This document shows positions 37,272 through 47,800 of a stretch of DNA of 64,000 nt, piece by piece. Origin of the DNA: CAXBBB01 sp963793245 (GTDB lineage: Bacteria > Bacteroidota > Rhodothermia > Rhodothermales > BA12); contig CAWBZG010000005.1 of assembly GCA_963793245.1 (NCBI GenBank), forward strand, positions 124,001 to 188,000, given 5' to 3'. The first letter of the stretch is position 1. Each line of letters opens with the position of its first letter. A program made the position numbers and the translations under genes. The notes beneath the pieces were generated by a model. That model did not search any database. It worked only from the letters and a program-made list of their open reading frames with translations, and had not been told where the DNA came from.

Positions 37272-38108
37272 TTATCCGATCAAGCTGAGGATGGACTGCG
37301 GGGCTGAGTTGGCCTGCGCGAGACTGGCGGTGCCGGTCTGCTGCAGGATCTGCGCCTTGACGATGTTCATCTGCTCCTTGGCGAAGTCGGCGTCCTCGAT
37401 CCGGCTGCGCGCCGACTCGTAGTTGTTCATCGACGTCGTCAGGTTGTCCTGCTTGAAGCTGAGGCGTTTCTGGCTGTCGCCCAGCCCGGCGAGACGGTCC
37501 GAAACCGCGTCGATGGCGCCGTCGATGGCTGTGAGCGTATCGCCTGCGCTAGCGTTGGAGGCGACGAGCAGATCGCCCGTGCCGACGCCGAACGCGCCGA
37601 CGCTAGCCGAGCCGATGGTGGCGGTAAACGTGTCGCCGGACTCGGAGTTGACCTGGAACGTGAGCGACGTGTCGCCGGTCGACGAAAACAGGCTGGTGCC
37701 GTTGAACTCGGTGTCGCCGATCATGTCGGTGACTTCGGCGGAGAGCGCGTCGAGCTGGTTCTTGATCTTGGTGCGCTCATCCGTGCCCATCGTGTCGTTG
37801 GCCGCCTGGATGGTCTTCTCCTTCATTGTCTGAAGAATGTCCATCACGCTACCGAGCGTGCCTTCGGCGACGGTCAGCATCGATTTCGCATCGCCGATGT
37901 TCGAGAGCGCCTGGGCCTGTCCGCGCGTCTTGGCTTCGAGCTTACGGGCGATGGCGTAGCCTGCCGAGTCGTCTTCAGCCGAGTTGATGCGTTTGCCCGT
38001 CGAGAGCCGCATCTGGCGCTGGCCGAGTTCGCCGTTGGTTTTGTTGAGTTGGGCGAGGGCTTTGAAGGCTTGGCCGTTCGAGCCGACGCGTGCGAGATCT
38101 CCGATCAT
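37272..38108 (-). CDS. fliC: Flagellin 1
   Basis: 278 residues. D0/D1 ends typical of flagellin: RLSTGKRINSAEDDSAGYAI (residues about 33-52) with AKSMLTVAEGTLGSVMDILQ, and at the C-terminus NLTTSMNNYESARSRIEDAD and QTGTASLAQANSAPQSILSLIG, in part. The surface part is only ~90 residues (about 105-195), so a thin filament is expected. It groups with flagellin 2 (both have LAGLGDSQKRL and end SLIG). A sigma-28-like element lies about 75-100 bases upstream. Confidence 0.96.
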   Translation of the reverse strand: MIGDLARVGSNGQAFKALAQLNKTNGELGQRQMRLSTGKRINSAEDDSAGYAIARKLEAKTRGQAQALSNIGDAKSMLTVAEGTLGSVMDILQTMKEKTIQAANDTMGTDERTKIKNQLDALSAEVTDMIGDTEFNGTSLFSSTGDTSLTFQVNSESGDTFTATIGSASVGAFGVGTGDLLVASNASAGDTLTAIDGAIDAVSDRLAGLGDSQKRLSFKQDNLTTSMNNYESARSRIEDADFAKEQMNIVKAQILQQTGTASLAQANSAPQSILSLIG

Positions 38109-38182
38109 GGTCGTGAAGGTTTTGGAGGTTGCGTTGTTGGGCGAGGTCGAGCCGTGGGGGGCAGCGGCGGTGTCTAGCCTAG

Positions 38183-38210
38183 GTATCGGAGCGCGCGGCG
38201 AGATCTAAAA
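38183..38210 (-). promoter_or_regulatory. Sigma-28-like promoter of flagellin 1
   Basis: Minus strand: TTTTAG, 16 bases, CGATAC. Confidence 0.75.
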
Positions 38211-38323
38211 CCTGGGAGCGAAAAACATCGCGCACGACGGAAAAGGCCGAGCGATCTGCTGTGACAAGACCGCGTCATCTACCCTGCCGATATTCGCGTT
38301 CTCGCTCACTCCACTGCCTGACC

Positions 38324-38887
38324 ATGCCCGCGCGCCTCATCGTATCCGAATACCTCTCGCTCGACGGCGTAATGGAAAACCCGTCGTGGACCGCTCCCTA
38401 CTGGACCGCCGAGGTCGCCGCGTTCAAGCGAGACGAACTCTTCGCCACCGACGCGCTCCTCCTCGGTCGCCTGACGTACCAAGGCTTCGCCGCCGCATGG
38501 CCTGACATGACGGACGAAGACGGTTTCGCCGACCGGATGAACCGGCTGCCCAAGCACATCGCCTCGACGACGCTGACGCAGGTCGACCTCGACAATGAGG
38601 GCTGGAACGGGCACCTTCTCGACAGCGACCTCGCCGCCGCCGTATCCCGCCTCAAACAACGAGGCGAACGCGACCTGCTCGTATTCGGCAGCGGCGTCCT
38701 CGTCCGCTCGCTCCTCGCCGCTGACCTGGTCGATGAGTACCGGCTTCTCGTCTTTCCCGTCCTCGTCGGGTCGGGCAAGCGTCTGTTCGAAGACCAGCAG
38801 ACGGCCCTTCAATTGGCAGACACGCGGACGTTCGATTCAGGCATCTCGGCGCTGACGTACCGTCCGACTCCGCAGACGGGGAGCTAG
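38324..38887 (+). CDS. RibD C-terminal/dihydrofolate-reductase-fold protein
   Basis: 187 residues. LIVSEYLSLDGVMENP, LLLGRLTYQGFAAAWP, LPKHIAS and DLLVFGSGVLVRSLLAADLVDEYRLLVFPVLVG, in part, match the stand-alone RibD_C family (YyaP/YwjB-like), which binds NADPH; the substrate is usually unknown. It is on the strand opposite to the flagellins and seems unrelated to motility. Start ATG at 38324 gives the family length. Confidence 0.88.
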   Translation: MPARLIVSEYLSLDGVMENPSWTAPYWTAEVAAFKRDELFATDALLLGRLTYQGFAAAWPDMTDEDGFADRMNRLPKHIASTTLTQVDLDNEGWNGHLLDSDLAAAVSRLKQRGERDLLVFGSGVLVRSLLAADLVDEYRLLVFPVLVGSGKRLFEDQQTALQLADTRTFDSGISALTYRPTPQTGS

Positions 38888-38962
38888 CCGACGCCATTCT
38901 ACGGACCTGCATCTTAAAGGTCTGCCATGCGATAGACGGACGAACCCGAACACGTCTGCCGC

Positions 38963-39967
38963 ATGTCGCTCATGAACGCCCTCGTCCTCACCCGATACGG
39001 ATCGACGGATGATCTGGAAATCCGCCAAGTCGATGTGCCGACGACAGGCGATACCGAAGTGTTGATCCGCGTAGAGGCGGCGGCGGTCAACGATTGGGAC
39101 TGGGGCCTGGTGCGGGGCACGCCGTTTTACATCCGAGCGCTCTGCGGGCTTACGAAGCCACGCATACGGATTCCGGGCGTCGACGTGTCCGGCAGAGTCG
39201 TCGCAGTCGGCAAGCACGTGACCCGGTTGCAGGTGGGCGATGCAGTCTACGGTGATCTGTCGGAAGCCGGACTCGGCGCGTTCGCCGAATACGTCTGCGC
39301 TCCCGCCGACGCGCTGGCGAAGAAGCCCGATGCGATGACGTTCGCCCAGGCAGCCGCCCTCCCCCACGCGGCTATGCTGGCCGTCCAGAGCCTGCGCGAC
39401 ATCGCACACGTCGGCCCCGGACAGCACCTGCTCATAAACGGCGCGGGCGGAGGGGTCGGCACGATGGGCATCCAGATCGCCCGAGCGATGGGCGTCGAGC
39501 GGATCACCGGCGTCGATCATGGGAGCAAGTTCGAGCGGATGCGTGCCATCGGCTTCGACGACGTGATCGACTACCGGACCGATGATTTCACGCGCACCCC
39601 GTCGGCGTACGACGTCATCCTCGACGCCAAAACGACACGTCCGACTTCGCATTACATCCGCGCGCTGAAGCCGGGCGGCACCTACGTCACCGTCGGCGGC
39701 TACACACACCGGTTGATACAGACGCTGGCGTATTCGGTGACGATGCGCTTGCGCAAAAGCGATACGTCCGTCTGCATTCTCAGCCTCAAGCCAAACGCCG
39801 ATCTCGACTATGTCAACCAGTTGTTCGAGTCGGGCGCACTCCGGCCCGTCCTCGATCCGCAGATCTTCCCGTTCAACCGCGCCGCCGACGCCATCCAACA
39901 TTTCGGCGATGGGTTGCACGAAGGCAAAGTCATCGTCGCCGTCGGAGATCAGGGTTCGTCCGAGTAA
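38963..39967 (+). CDS. Medium-chain NAD(P)-dependent oxidoreductase (quinone-reductase/zeta-crystallin-like)
   Basis: 334 residues. GroES-like N-terminus (VDVPTTGDTEVLIRVEAAAVN, in part; IPGVDVSGRVVAVGKHVTRLQVGD, in part) and Rossmann domain with NGAGGGVGTMGIQIA. The structural-zinc Cys cluster and catalytic-zinc Cys of classic alcohol dehydrogenases are absent, placing it with zinc-free MDR enzymes. Substrate unknown. It follows the RibD-like gene in the same direction at 75 bases. Confidence 0.88.
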   Translation: MSLMNALVLTRYGSTDDLEIRQVDVPTTGDTEVLIRVEAAAVNDWDWGLVRGTPFYIRALCGLTKPRIRIPGVDVSGRVVAVGKHVTRLQVGDAVYGDLSEAGLGAFAEYVCAPADALAKKPDAMTFAQAAALPHAAMLAVQSLRDIAHVGPGQHLLINGAGGGVGTMGIQIARAMGVERITGVDHGSKFERMRAIGFDDVIDYRTDDFTRTPSAYDVILDAKTTRPTSHYIRALKPGGTYVTVGGYTHRLIQTLAYSVTMRLRKSDTSVCILSLKPNADLDYVNQLFESGALRPVLDPQIFPFNRAADAIQHFGDGLHEGKVIVAVGDQGSSE

Positions 39968-40184
39968 TGCGGCATGCGCGCGGAGCGATGGCTAAACGAT
40001 GCTTTGAAATGCAGACCATAGGTCCGACCTTTCACTACTCTTGTTTTCTTTGGTCTGCTCCGCCCCCGCCACGTCCCACTCACTCTTGGCTTCGCCATCC
40101 CCGGAATGCGCCGCGTGCAGTTTCGCGCAGGATCGCGAATCAGATCGTAACATCGTGTTCTAAGGTTGCTCTCACTCTCCCCGC

Positions 40185-42407
40185 ATGATTCGACTCCTCG
40201 CTACTGCTCTCCTATTTATCGTCTCATCCGCACACGCCCAGTCGCCAGGGCCTCGTGATGCTGCGTCCGAGTCGGCGCCGATGTGGGAGGTGACCGCCGC
40301 CTTCGCCGACGAAGCACCGCGCATCGACGGGCACCTCGACGAGATCTTGTGGACGAGCATCGAGCCGATTCAGACGTTCACGCAAGTGTGGCCCGAGACG
40401 GGACAGCCCAGCACCGAGCCGACCCAAGTGCGCATCGCGTACGACCGCGATTATCTCTATTTCGCCTTCTCTAACCTCGACGGCAGCCCGAGCCTGATCC
40501 GCGCCCAGAACATGGAACGCGGCGGACGCAACGACCGCGACGACCACGTCTACATCGGCCTGGACACCTACCGCGACGGACGCAACGCTTACCTGTTCGA
40601 GATGAACGCGCTGGGCACCCAGGACGACGCGACGATCACGGACGAAGGACTCACGATCGACAGCTTCTCGTGGGATGCCGTCTTCCGCTCAGAAACCGTG
40701 ATCGACGAGCGCGGCTGGTCGCTCGAAGTCGCCATCCCGTTTCGGCAGTTGCGCTTTCCCGAAGGCGACGACTTGTCGTTCGGCCTGATGCTCTCGCGGA
40801 CGATCAACCGCAAGAACGAGCGCGTGATGTGGCCCGCCATCGGGCTGGATAGGGGCAGCAGCTTTGCGGCCCTGGCGACGGTCTCGCAGTACGGCGTCCT
40901 CAGCGGACTGAAAGACGTGCGGCGCGGACGCAACCTCGAAATCAAGCCCTACACCATTGCGGGCGGGCAGCAGGAGCGCGAGAGCCTCGCCCTACCGACC
41001 GGCGATCCCAACTTCACCTACGACGCCGGATTCGACCTGAAGTACGGCCTCACCTCCAACCTGACACTCGACGCGACCGTCAACACCGACTTCGCCCAGG
41101 TCGAGGCCGACAACGTCCAGATCAACCTGAGCCGCTTTAGCCTCTTCTTTCCCGAGAAGCGCGAGTTCTTTCTCGAACGCTCGGGCCTGTTCGAGCACGG
41201 GGCGAGCGGCACGACGCAGACGTTTTTCTCGCGCCGCATCGGGCTGGACGAAAACATCCTGGCCGGTGCTCGGCTGACGGGGCAGGTGGGCCGCGTCTCC
41301 CTCGGCGTCCTCAACATCGAAACCGGCGGCGACCTGGGGCAGATCTTGGGCGACAGTTCGACCAACAACACTGTCGCCCGCGTGCGCACCGACCTGACGC
41401 CCGGCGCAACCGTCGGCGGTATCGTCACCAACCGCTCGGATGCGTTCGGCTACAACCGCGCGCTGGGCGTAGACGGTTTGGTGCGCTTCGGGCAAAACAG
41501 CATCGTCAGCGGCTGGGCGACGCAGGTGTGGGATTCGGACCCGGGGCGATCCAGCGCAGCAGGAGAAGTCTTCGGGCGCCTGGCGACCGACCGAGTCGGC
41601 GGCTCGCTCCAACTGGCCAGTGTAGGCCGCACCTACCAGCCTGCGCTGGGCTTCGTGCGTCGCCGAGACTATAGGCTTGCACGCGGAGCCTTTTTCTACA
41701 GGCCTCAGGTATCGCTCACAGCCCTGCCGTCCATCCGCCGCATCGGTGCTGATGTAGACGCGTCGGGCTACTGGGGGCTGGACGGCACGCTCCAATCGAC
41801 CGAGGCCGAGTTGGGAGGTCAAGTCGAGTTCAAAGGTCGTGATCAGGTGAGCGGCGGCATCCGACACCAGTTCGAGCGCCTCGACGCGCCGTTCACCATT
41901 CGAGCCGGACAAACCGTCCCCGTTGACGACTACAGCTTCGTCACCGCGTTTGCGCGCGGCGAGACCGATTCGAGCCGTCCCCTTTTCGTTTCGGGTCGGA
42001 TTCAAGGCGGCGGATTCTTTTCGGGCACTCGGGTCGAACTGGGCGCGTCGGCGGGATGGCGCCAGTCGAAGCACCTCGCCTTGGAAACGAGCATCGGACA
42101 CTCGATCATCGACCTGGACCAAGGCGACGGCACGTTCACGGCGACCGTCGGCTCGCTCTCGGCCTTGACCGCCTTCTCGCGCACCCTCTTCGGACGCACG
42201 CTCATCCAGTACGACAACTTCTCCAAGCAACTCCGCGCCAACCTGCGCCTGAACTGGATCCACACGCCGGGCAGCGACCTGTTCGTCGTCTTCAACACGT
42301 CGTACGGCCTGGTCGACGAGGGCGAAGACCTGCTCGACCCGCGCCGCACGTTTGTCCTTCGCGACCGTCTCTACGTTGTCAAGCTGACGTATCTGGTGCT
42401 GCTGTAA
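40185..42407 (+). CDS. DUF5916 outer-membrane protein with CBM9-like N-terminal domain
   Basis: 740 residues. Signal peptide ending SAHAQ. Residues ~35-235 resemble a CBM9-type beta-sandwich (APRIDGHLDEILWTSI, RIAYDRDYLYFAFSNLD). The following ~500 residues match DUF5916 (TLDATVNTDFAQVEADNVQINLSRFSLFFPEKREFFLE, in part; FFSRRIGL) and read as an outer-membrane barrel. The family is common in Bacteroidota and related phyla; function unknown, perhaps glycan binding or uptake. It sits between flagellin 1 and flagellin 2 on the other strand. Confidence 0.9.
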   Translation: MIRLLATALLFIVSSAHAQSPGPRDAASESAPMWEVTAAFADEAPRIDGHLDEILWTSIEPIQTFTQVWPETGQPSTEPTQVRIAYDRDYLYFAFSNLDGSPSLIRAQNMERGGRNDRDDHVYIGLDTYRDGRNAYLFEMNALGTQDDATITDEGLTIDSFSWDAVFRSETVIDERGWSLEVAIPFRQLRFPEGDDLSFGLMLSRTINRKNERVMWPAIGLDRGSSFAALATVSQYGVLSGLKDVRRGRNLEIKPYTIAGGQQERESLALPTGDPNFTYDAGFDLKYGLTSNLTLDATVNTDFAQVEADNVQINLSRFSLFFPEKREFFLERSGLFEHGASGTTQTFFSRRIGLDENILAGARLTGQVGRVSLGVLNIETGGDLGQILGDSSTNNTVARVRTDLTPGATVGGIVTNRSDAFGYNRALGVDGLVRFGQNSIVSGWATQVWDSDPGRSSAAGEVFGRLATDRVGGSLQLASVGRTYQPALGFVRRRDYRLARGAFFYRPQVSLTALPSIRRIGADVDASGYWGLDGTLQSTEAELGGQVEFKGRDQVSGGIRHQFERLDAPFTIRAGQTVPVDDYSFVTAFARGETDSSRPLFVSGRIQGGGFFSGTRVELGASAGWRQSKHLALETSIGHSIIDLDQGDGTFTATVGSLSALTAFSRTLFGRTLIQYDNFSKQLRANLRLNWIHTPGSDLFVVFNTSYGLVDEGEDLLDPRRTFVLRDRLYVVKLTYLVLL

Positions 42408-42446
42408 GAGGCTCTTTGCCTCAATCTGTGAGTAGCCGCCTCATCT

Positions 42447-42533
42447 CGTCGTTGCGAGCGCAGCGAAGCGATCTCGACCCACAGCGCTTTGACCCGCGAG
42501 GTTGCCGCGGCGCTTCGCACCTCGCAACGACGG
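42447..42533. repeat. Composite dispersed repeat, long inverted arms
   Basis: Arms CGTCGTTGCGAG and CTCGCAACGACG bracket AGCGAAGCGATCTC and CGCGGCGCTTCGC. Same family as 6163-6267 and 23902-23963. Confidence 0.65.
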
Positions 42534-42570
42534 CCTCTGAGTTACATACGGCTTAGGTTTGGCAACACAG

Positions 42571-42605
42571 AAACGCCCCACCTGCTAGAGCAGGCGGAGC
42601 GTTTG
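42571..42605 (+). terminator. Terminator after the DUF5916 gene
   Basis: Stem AAACGCxCCxCCTGC with GCAGGCGGAGCGTTT, small loop, followed by GTTTG. The element could also terminate flagellin 2 from the other side. Confidence 0.6.
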
Positions 42606-42724
42606 TTTGAGGCTGCCGGAGTGGAGAATGTTCGCCAGAACCGTCGTGCCGTTTACCCATCGCCGACCGAAGTCGGGTGTGATCAGGTGCTCCGGCGAGC
42701 CTCAAAGTGTGATCAGCGAGCGGA

Positions 42725-43558
42725 TTATCCGATCAGGCTGAGGATGGACTGTGGGGCTGAGTTGGCCTGTGCGAGACTGGCCGTGCCGGTCTGCTGCAGG
42801 ATCTGCGCCTTGACGATGTTCATCTGCTCCTTGGCGAAGTCGGCATCCTCGATCCGGCTACGCGCCGACTCGTAGTTGTTCATCGACGTCGTCAGGTTGT
42901 CCTGCTTGAACGTCAAGCGTTTCTGGCTATCGCCGAGTCCGGCAAGCGTGTTCGAGACCGCGTCGATGGCGTTGTCGATCTGGGTCAGTGTCGTACCCGC
43001 GCTGGCGTTCGAGGCTACGTCGAGGCTGGCGTTCGAGACACCGAGCGAAGAAACGTCGGTCGTGGCGATGGCAGCCGTAAACGTGTCGCCGGACTCAGCG
43101 TTGACCTGGAAGTCGAAGCTGGTGCCAGCGCTCGAGAACAGGCTGGTGCCGTTGAACTCGGTGTCGCCGATGATGTCGCCGATTTCGTCCGAGAGGGCGT
43201 TGAGCTGGTTCTTGATTTTGGTGCGCTCGTCACTTCCGAGCGTGTCGTTACCGGCCTGGACGGTTTTCTCCTTCATCGTCTGGAGGATGTCCATCACGCT
43301 TCCCAAGCTTCCCTCGGCGACGGTCAGCATCGACTTCGCATCGCCGATGTTCGAGAGCGCCTGGGCTTGCCCGCGCGTCTTGGCTTCGAGCTTGCGTGCG
43401 ATGGCGTAGCCTGCCGAGTCGTCCTCGGCGGAGTTGATGCGCTTGCCCGTCGAGAGCCGCATCTGGCGCTGGCCGAGTTCGCCGTTGGTTTTGTTGAGTT
43501 GCGCGAGGGCTTTGAAAGCCTGGCCGTTTGAGCCGACGCGTGCGAGATCTCCAATCAT
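42725..43558 (-). CDS. fliC: Flagellin 2
   Basis: 277 residues, very close to flagellin 1 at both ends and different only in the surface segment (about 105-190; contains SFDFQVNAESGDTF and VSSLGVSNASLDVASNAS, in part). Ends SLIG. It has a clear ribosome-binding site (TAGGAG) but, unlike the other four, I find no TTTAAG-N16-CGATAA element in the 120 bases upstream. It may be expressed by another sigma factor, weakly, or serve as a sequence donor. Confidence 0.95.
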   Translation of the reverse strand: MIGDLARVGSNGQAFKALAQLNKTNGELGQRQMRLSTGKRINSAEDDSAGYAIARKLEAKTRGQAQALSNIGDAKSMLTVAEGSLGSVMDILQTMKEKTVQAGNDTLGSDERTKIKNQLNALSDEIGDIIGDTEFNGTSLFSSAGTSFDFQVNAESGDTFTAAIATTDVSSLGVSNASLDVASNASAGTTLTQIDNAIDAVSNTLAGLGDSQKRLTFKQDNLTTSMNNYESARSRIEDADFAKEQMNIVKAQILQQTGTASLAQANSAPQSILSLIG

Positions 43559-43728
43559 GGTTGTGTTCTCCTAAGAGTAATAAGGTGAGACGTCGGCTCA
43601 GAAAGAGCCGGGACTCGGGGGAAATCGCGGGTGCGATTCCATGCGTTTGGGGGGAGAACGCGAAGGGTAAATGACCGAGCGGGACGATAGGGGCGCCGTC
43701 GCCAGGTCGCGAAAGTGGGAGTCAGGGT

Positions 43729-43763
43729 GCGCGGCGATCAGGCTAGGGACCAGATCGCCGCGC
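43729..43763 (-). terminator. Probable terminator of flagellin 3
   Basis: Stem GCGCGGCGATC with its perfect complement and a 13-base loop, directly after the flagellin 3 stop. No T-run follows on the minus strand. Confidence 0.5.
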
Positions 43764-43769
43764 GTCCGC

Positions 43770-44624
43770 TTATCCGATGAGGCTGAGGATGGACTGCGGA
43801 GCTGAGTTGGCCTGCGCGAGACTGGCCGTGCCGGTCTGCTGCAGGATCTGCGCCTTGACGATGTTCATCTGCTCCTTGGCGAAGTCGGCGTCCTCGATCC
43901 TGCTGCGCGCCGACTCGTAGTTGTTCATCGACGTGTTCAGGTTGTCCTGTTTGAACGTCAACCGCTTCTGATCGTCGCCCAGCGTTGCGAGCAGGTTGCT
44001 CACATCGTCGATGGCGTCGTCGACCGTGCTGATCGCTTCTGCGCGGGCCGTTCCCGTGCCCGTCACGTCGATGTTGCCGATGTTGGTGGCGGCACTGGTA
44101 CCCAGTTGCCCGGTCGAAGCGCCTGCGATGGTGGCCGTGAAGGTGTCGCCGCTCTCGGCGTTGACCTGGAACGTGAAGCTCGTACCCGTTCCGGTGCCTG
44201 CGAAGAGGCTGGTGCCGTTGAACTCGGTGTCGTCGAGGATGTCCGTGATTTCGGATTTGAGCGCCGTCAACTGGTCATTGATCTTCGTGCGCTCCTCCGA
44301 TCCCATCGTGTCGTTGTTGGCCTGAATGGTCTTCTCCTTCATCGTCTGAAGGATGTCCATCACCGATCCGAGGCTGCCCTCGGCGACGGTCAGCATCGAC
44401 TTCGCATCGCCGATGTTCGAGAGCGCCTGGGCCTGTCCGCGCGTCTTGGCTTCGAGCTTGCGGGCGATGGCGTAGCCTGCCGAGTCGTCCTCGGCCGCGT
44501 TGATGCGTTTGCCCGTCGAGAGCCGCATCTGGCGCTGGCCGAGTTCGCCGTTGGTTTTGTTGAGTTGTGCGAGGGCTTTGGAAGCCTGGCCGTTCGAGCC
44601 GACGCGTGCGAGATCGCCTAGCAT
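43770..44624 (-). CDS. fliC: Flagellin 3
   Basis: 284 residues. Conserved ends as in the other copies; its pre-C-terminal block reads LATLGDDQKRL, as in flagellins 4 and 5, but it ends SLIG, as in 1 and 2, so it is intermediate. The surface segment has its own sequence (ASTGQLGTSAATNIGNIDVT). Sigma-28-like element 45-72 bases upstream. Confidence 0.96.
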   Translation of the reverse strand: MLGDLARVGSNGQASKALAQLNKTNGELGQRQMRLSTGKRINAAEDDSAGYAIARKLEAKTRGQAQALSNIGDAKSMLTVAEGSLGSVMDILQTMKEKTIQANNDTMGSEERTKINDQLTALKSEITDILDDTEFNGTSLFAGTGTGTSFTFQVNAESGDTFTATIAGASTGQLGTSAATNIGNIDVTGTGTARAEAISTVDDAIDDVSNLLATLGDDQKRLTFKQDNLNTSMNNYESARSRIEDADFAKEQMNIVKAQILQQTGTASLAQANSAPQSILSLIG

Positions 44625-44668
44625 AGGTGTGAGGGGTAGAGGAGTGAGTGGGCGTGTGTGTAGCTGGG

Positions 44669-44696
44669 TTATCGGGGTGTGCGTACCGCCCTTAAA
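44669..44696 (-). promoter_or_regulatory. Sigma-28-like promoter of flagellin 3
   Basis: Minus strand: TTTAAG, 16 bases, CGATAA. Confidence 0.8.
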
Positions 44697-44876
44697 TCGG
44701 ACGCCGATTCTTTTTTCCAGCCGACGCGCACTCCTGCACCAGACCCGACTCCATCAACCCGGCAATCCGAGACCGTCGGACCGGCGAAGACGCCAATGCG
44801 AGCACCCAACCCCCAGACCTTGGGATAGCGATAGAGCAGCGTAACGGATAGTTTTTGGAACTTACACGTCTGAACT

Positions 44877-47800
44877 ATGCGCTACCTCCTGTTCCTCGCC
44901 GTCCTACTCGCCGCATCCCCTCCGGCTGCTGCACAGTCCTCTCTCTTCTCGGACGCCAATTGGAGCGCTGAGTTTGCGGGTACAGAGGGTCTCGAGCTAG
45001 CGACGGGGTTGCGCTCGGCCAAACTCGCCCTCCACGGCGACTATGTGTACGCCGCCGGTTCTATCCGCCAGGCAGGAGGCATTGACGTCGGAGGATTCGC
45101 TCGCTACAACCGGACCACCAAGACGTGGCAGGCGCTGGGCAGGCTGAGCGCATCGGGCACGACGCCGCCGAGTGTCACCGTCGCGCACGTGTGGGGCGAC
45201 CGGATCGTGATCGCGGGCAACTTCACGCGCGTCTTCAACCCCGACGGGTCGACGGTCTACGCCGAGCGCATCGCAGCCTGGAATACGTCGACGAACCTGT
45301 GGGAGGCTTTTGGCGACGGCAGCACGTTCGCGTCGCCGCGTCGGAGCGGCATCGACGGGACGGTCACGGACGTGGCGACGCTGTCCAACGGCGACCTGGC
45401 TGTCGGTGGCGACATCGACGCGGCGTATCGGGCCAGCGGAACGCCGCTCGCCGTGTCGAACCTCGTCGTCTGGGACGCGAGCGCAGGCGATTGGGCGCTG
45501 TTCGCCGCAGGCACCGGGGCGGATCCCGTTGGCTTCACCGGAGGCGTCCAGGCGCTGGCCGTCGACGCGCGCGGGCGGCTGCACGTGGGCGGGCGGCTCG
45601 CCGATGCCATCCAGCCGGACGGCTCTCTCCTGCCGACGCGCCGCATCGTGCGCTGGAACGGCGCGATGTGGGAGCGATTGGGCGAGGGCGTCGACCTGCC
45701 CAGCACGTACGACGTACTCGACGTTGCGATTTCGGGCAGCGAGGTGTTCATCGCGGGCACGTTCTACCGCGTCGACAACCCCAACAACGAAAACGTCAAC
45801 GCGCGCGGACTGGCCCGCTGGGACGGCGAGCGGTGGTACACGTTCGGCGGCTACTTCAGCGCGCTCTCGGGCGACGCCGAACTGAGCGAACTGGCGGTCG
45901 TCGGCGGGCACGTCGTCGTGGGCGGGCAGTTGGGCGACAACTGGGGCGCGAGCCGGGGCGTGGCGTGGGCGACGGGTGACGGTGGATCCGAGGTCGTCGG
46001 TTCGGGACTGACCGGGTTCTCGACGAGCCGAGAGTCGGGGCCGTTCGACTTGGCAACGGACGGCACGAGCCTGTTCGCCATCGGCGGCTTCACGCAGGCA
46101 GGCGGCAAAGCATCGGCTCACATCGCAGAATATGCGCCGCTTCCGACCCCGTCGCGCCTATCGCCTCCCCTCCTACTCGTCCCCAATGGCGGCGCGCTGG
46201 CAACCGCGACGACCGCCGACGTGACCTGGGGCAGCGTTCCGGGTGCGGCGAGCTACGACACCAGATCGCGACCGATCAGACGTTCGAGTCCGTCGTCGAC
46301 GCGGAATCCAACGTGGCGGGCACGACGGCGATCGCGACCGGCCTCGCGTCGGCGACGGTCTACTGGGTGCGCGTCCGAAGCCGAAACGGAGGCGTGCAGA
46401 GCGCGTGGGGATTGCCTGAGCGCGTCGTCACGGCAGCGACGAGTGCGCCTGGATCGGTCGTGCTCGTCTCACCGACCGACGCCGATACCGGCGGTCCGCT
46501 TCGAGGTCCGCTCGTGTGGCGCGCGGCGACGCAGGCCGTCCGCTACGACGTGCAGGTGGCGAGCGACGCCGGGTTTGGGACGCTGCTCTTCGACGGATCG
46601 GTCGTCGGCGACACGACCGCATCGATCTCGCCCGCGCTTCCGCTCGACACCCAAGTCTGGTGGCGCGTCCGGGCGACGAACGGTCTGGGCGATGGCGGTT
46701 GGTCCGCCGCGCGCAGCTTCACGACCGCCGAAGCCGACCTCGACGCTCCGGTCCTCATCGGCCCGAACGACCAGGAAGAGGCGCGCCAGACGCGCTCGGC
46801 GCTTCAGTGGAACAGCGTCTCGGGCGCGTGGCGCTACCGCGTCCAGTACGTCGAGATCCGAGGCGGATGGGACGCCACTCCCGACTGGTCGAACCCCGAC
46901 TACGACGACGACACGTCGGGCCGTAGCCTGCTGCGCACGTTCCAGACCGGCAGCCGCTACGCCTGGCGCGTCCAGGCGCTCGGGTTTGGCGGATCGGCGG
47001 GTCCGTGGAGCGCGACGTGGCGCTTCTCGACGACCGGCATCCACCCCGACGCGCCCGCTCATCCCACGCTGACCGAGCCGCGTAACGCCGCCACCAACGT
47101 CCCGATTCCGCCGACGCTCGCCTGGGACGCGCTGCCCGGTGTGACCGATTACCAAGTCCAGGTCGCCACGTCGAGTAACACATTCACGTTCGAGAACAGT
47201 CCGATCTACGACGCGCGTGTCACCGGTACGTCGGCCACGCTCGAAGGCGTTTCGCTCAACACCAACACGTTCTACTACTGGCGCGTGCGCGGCGTGAACG
47301 ACTTCGACGGCCAGTGGTCGAGCGCCTTCCGATTCCGCACGGCCTCGCAGATCGTCGAGCGGCCCACGCTGGTGCTTCCCGCTGGGGGCGCGTCGGGCGT
47401 GTCGGTCCTGCCCACCTTCGAGTGGACGATTCCGTCCGGAGCCAACGCGACCGAACTCCAGGTCTCGGCAACGCCCGACTTCGCCGACCCGGTCATCCGC
47501 CGCTCCCACTACGACGGCACGACGACGACACACCGCGAACTGGTCGTGCTCCAGGGCGACGGGCAGACGTACTACTGGCGGATGAACGCGCGCACAGGCA
47601 GCCTGTGGAGCGCCTGGACCGCGCCGCGCACGTTTACGACGGCTGCGGCGACCAATCCCGGTGCGCCCACGATCCTATCGCCGACTCCGGGCGGGACGAT
47701 CCGGTACAAGGACAACACCGGCGCACCCTACGTGACGTGGCTGCCCTCGCCCGACGACGCGGACTACTACCAGTACCAATTCAGCGTCGACGGATCGTTT

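Larger units (their letters stand above)
42408..42724. other. Intergenic region with terminator and composite repeat
   Basis: No gene is visible. It holds the repeat at 42447-42533 and the terminator at 42571-42605. Confidence 0.6.

Noticed and set aside
40992..42263. 423-codon minus-strand frame opposite the DUF5916 gene
   Set aside because: Shadow of a well-supported gene; composition is Arg/Gly/Ala/Val-rich without domains.
42447..42533. A small structured RNA gene between the DUF5916 gene and flagellin 2
   Set aside because: The long hairpin is explained by the dispersed repeat family also seen at 6163 and 23902.
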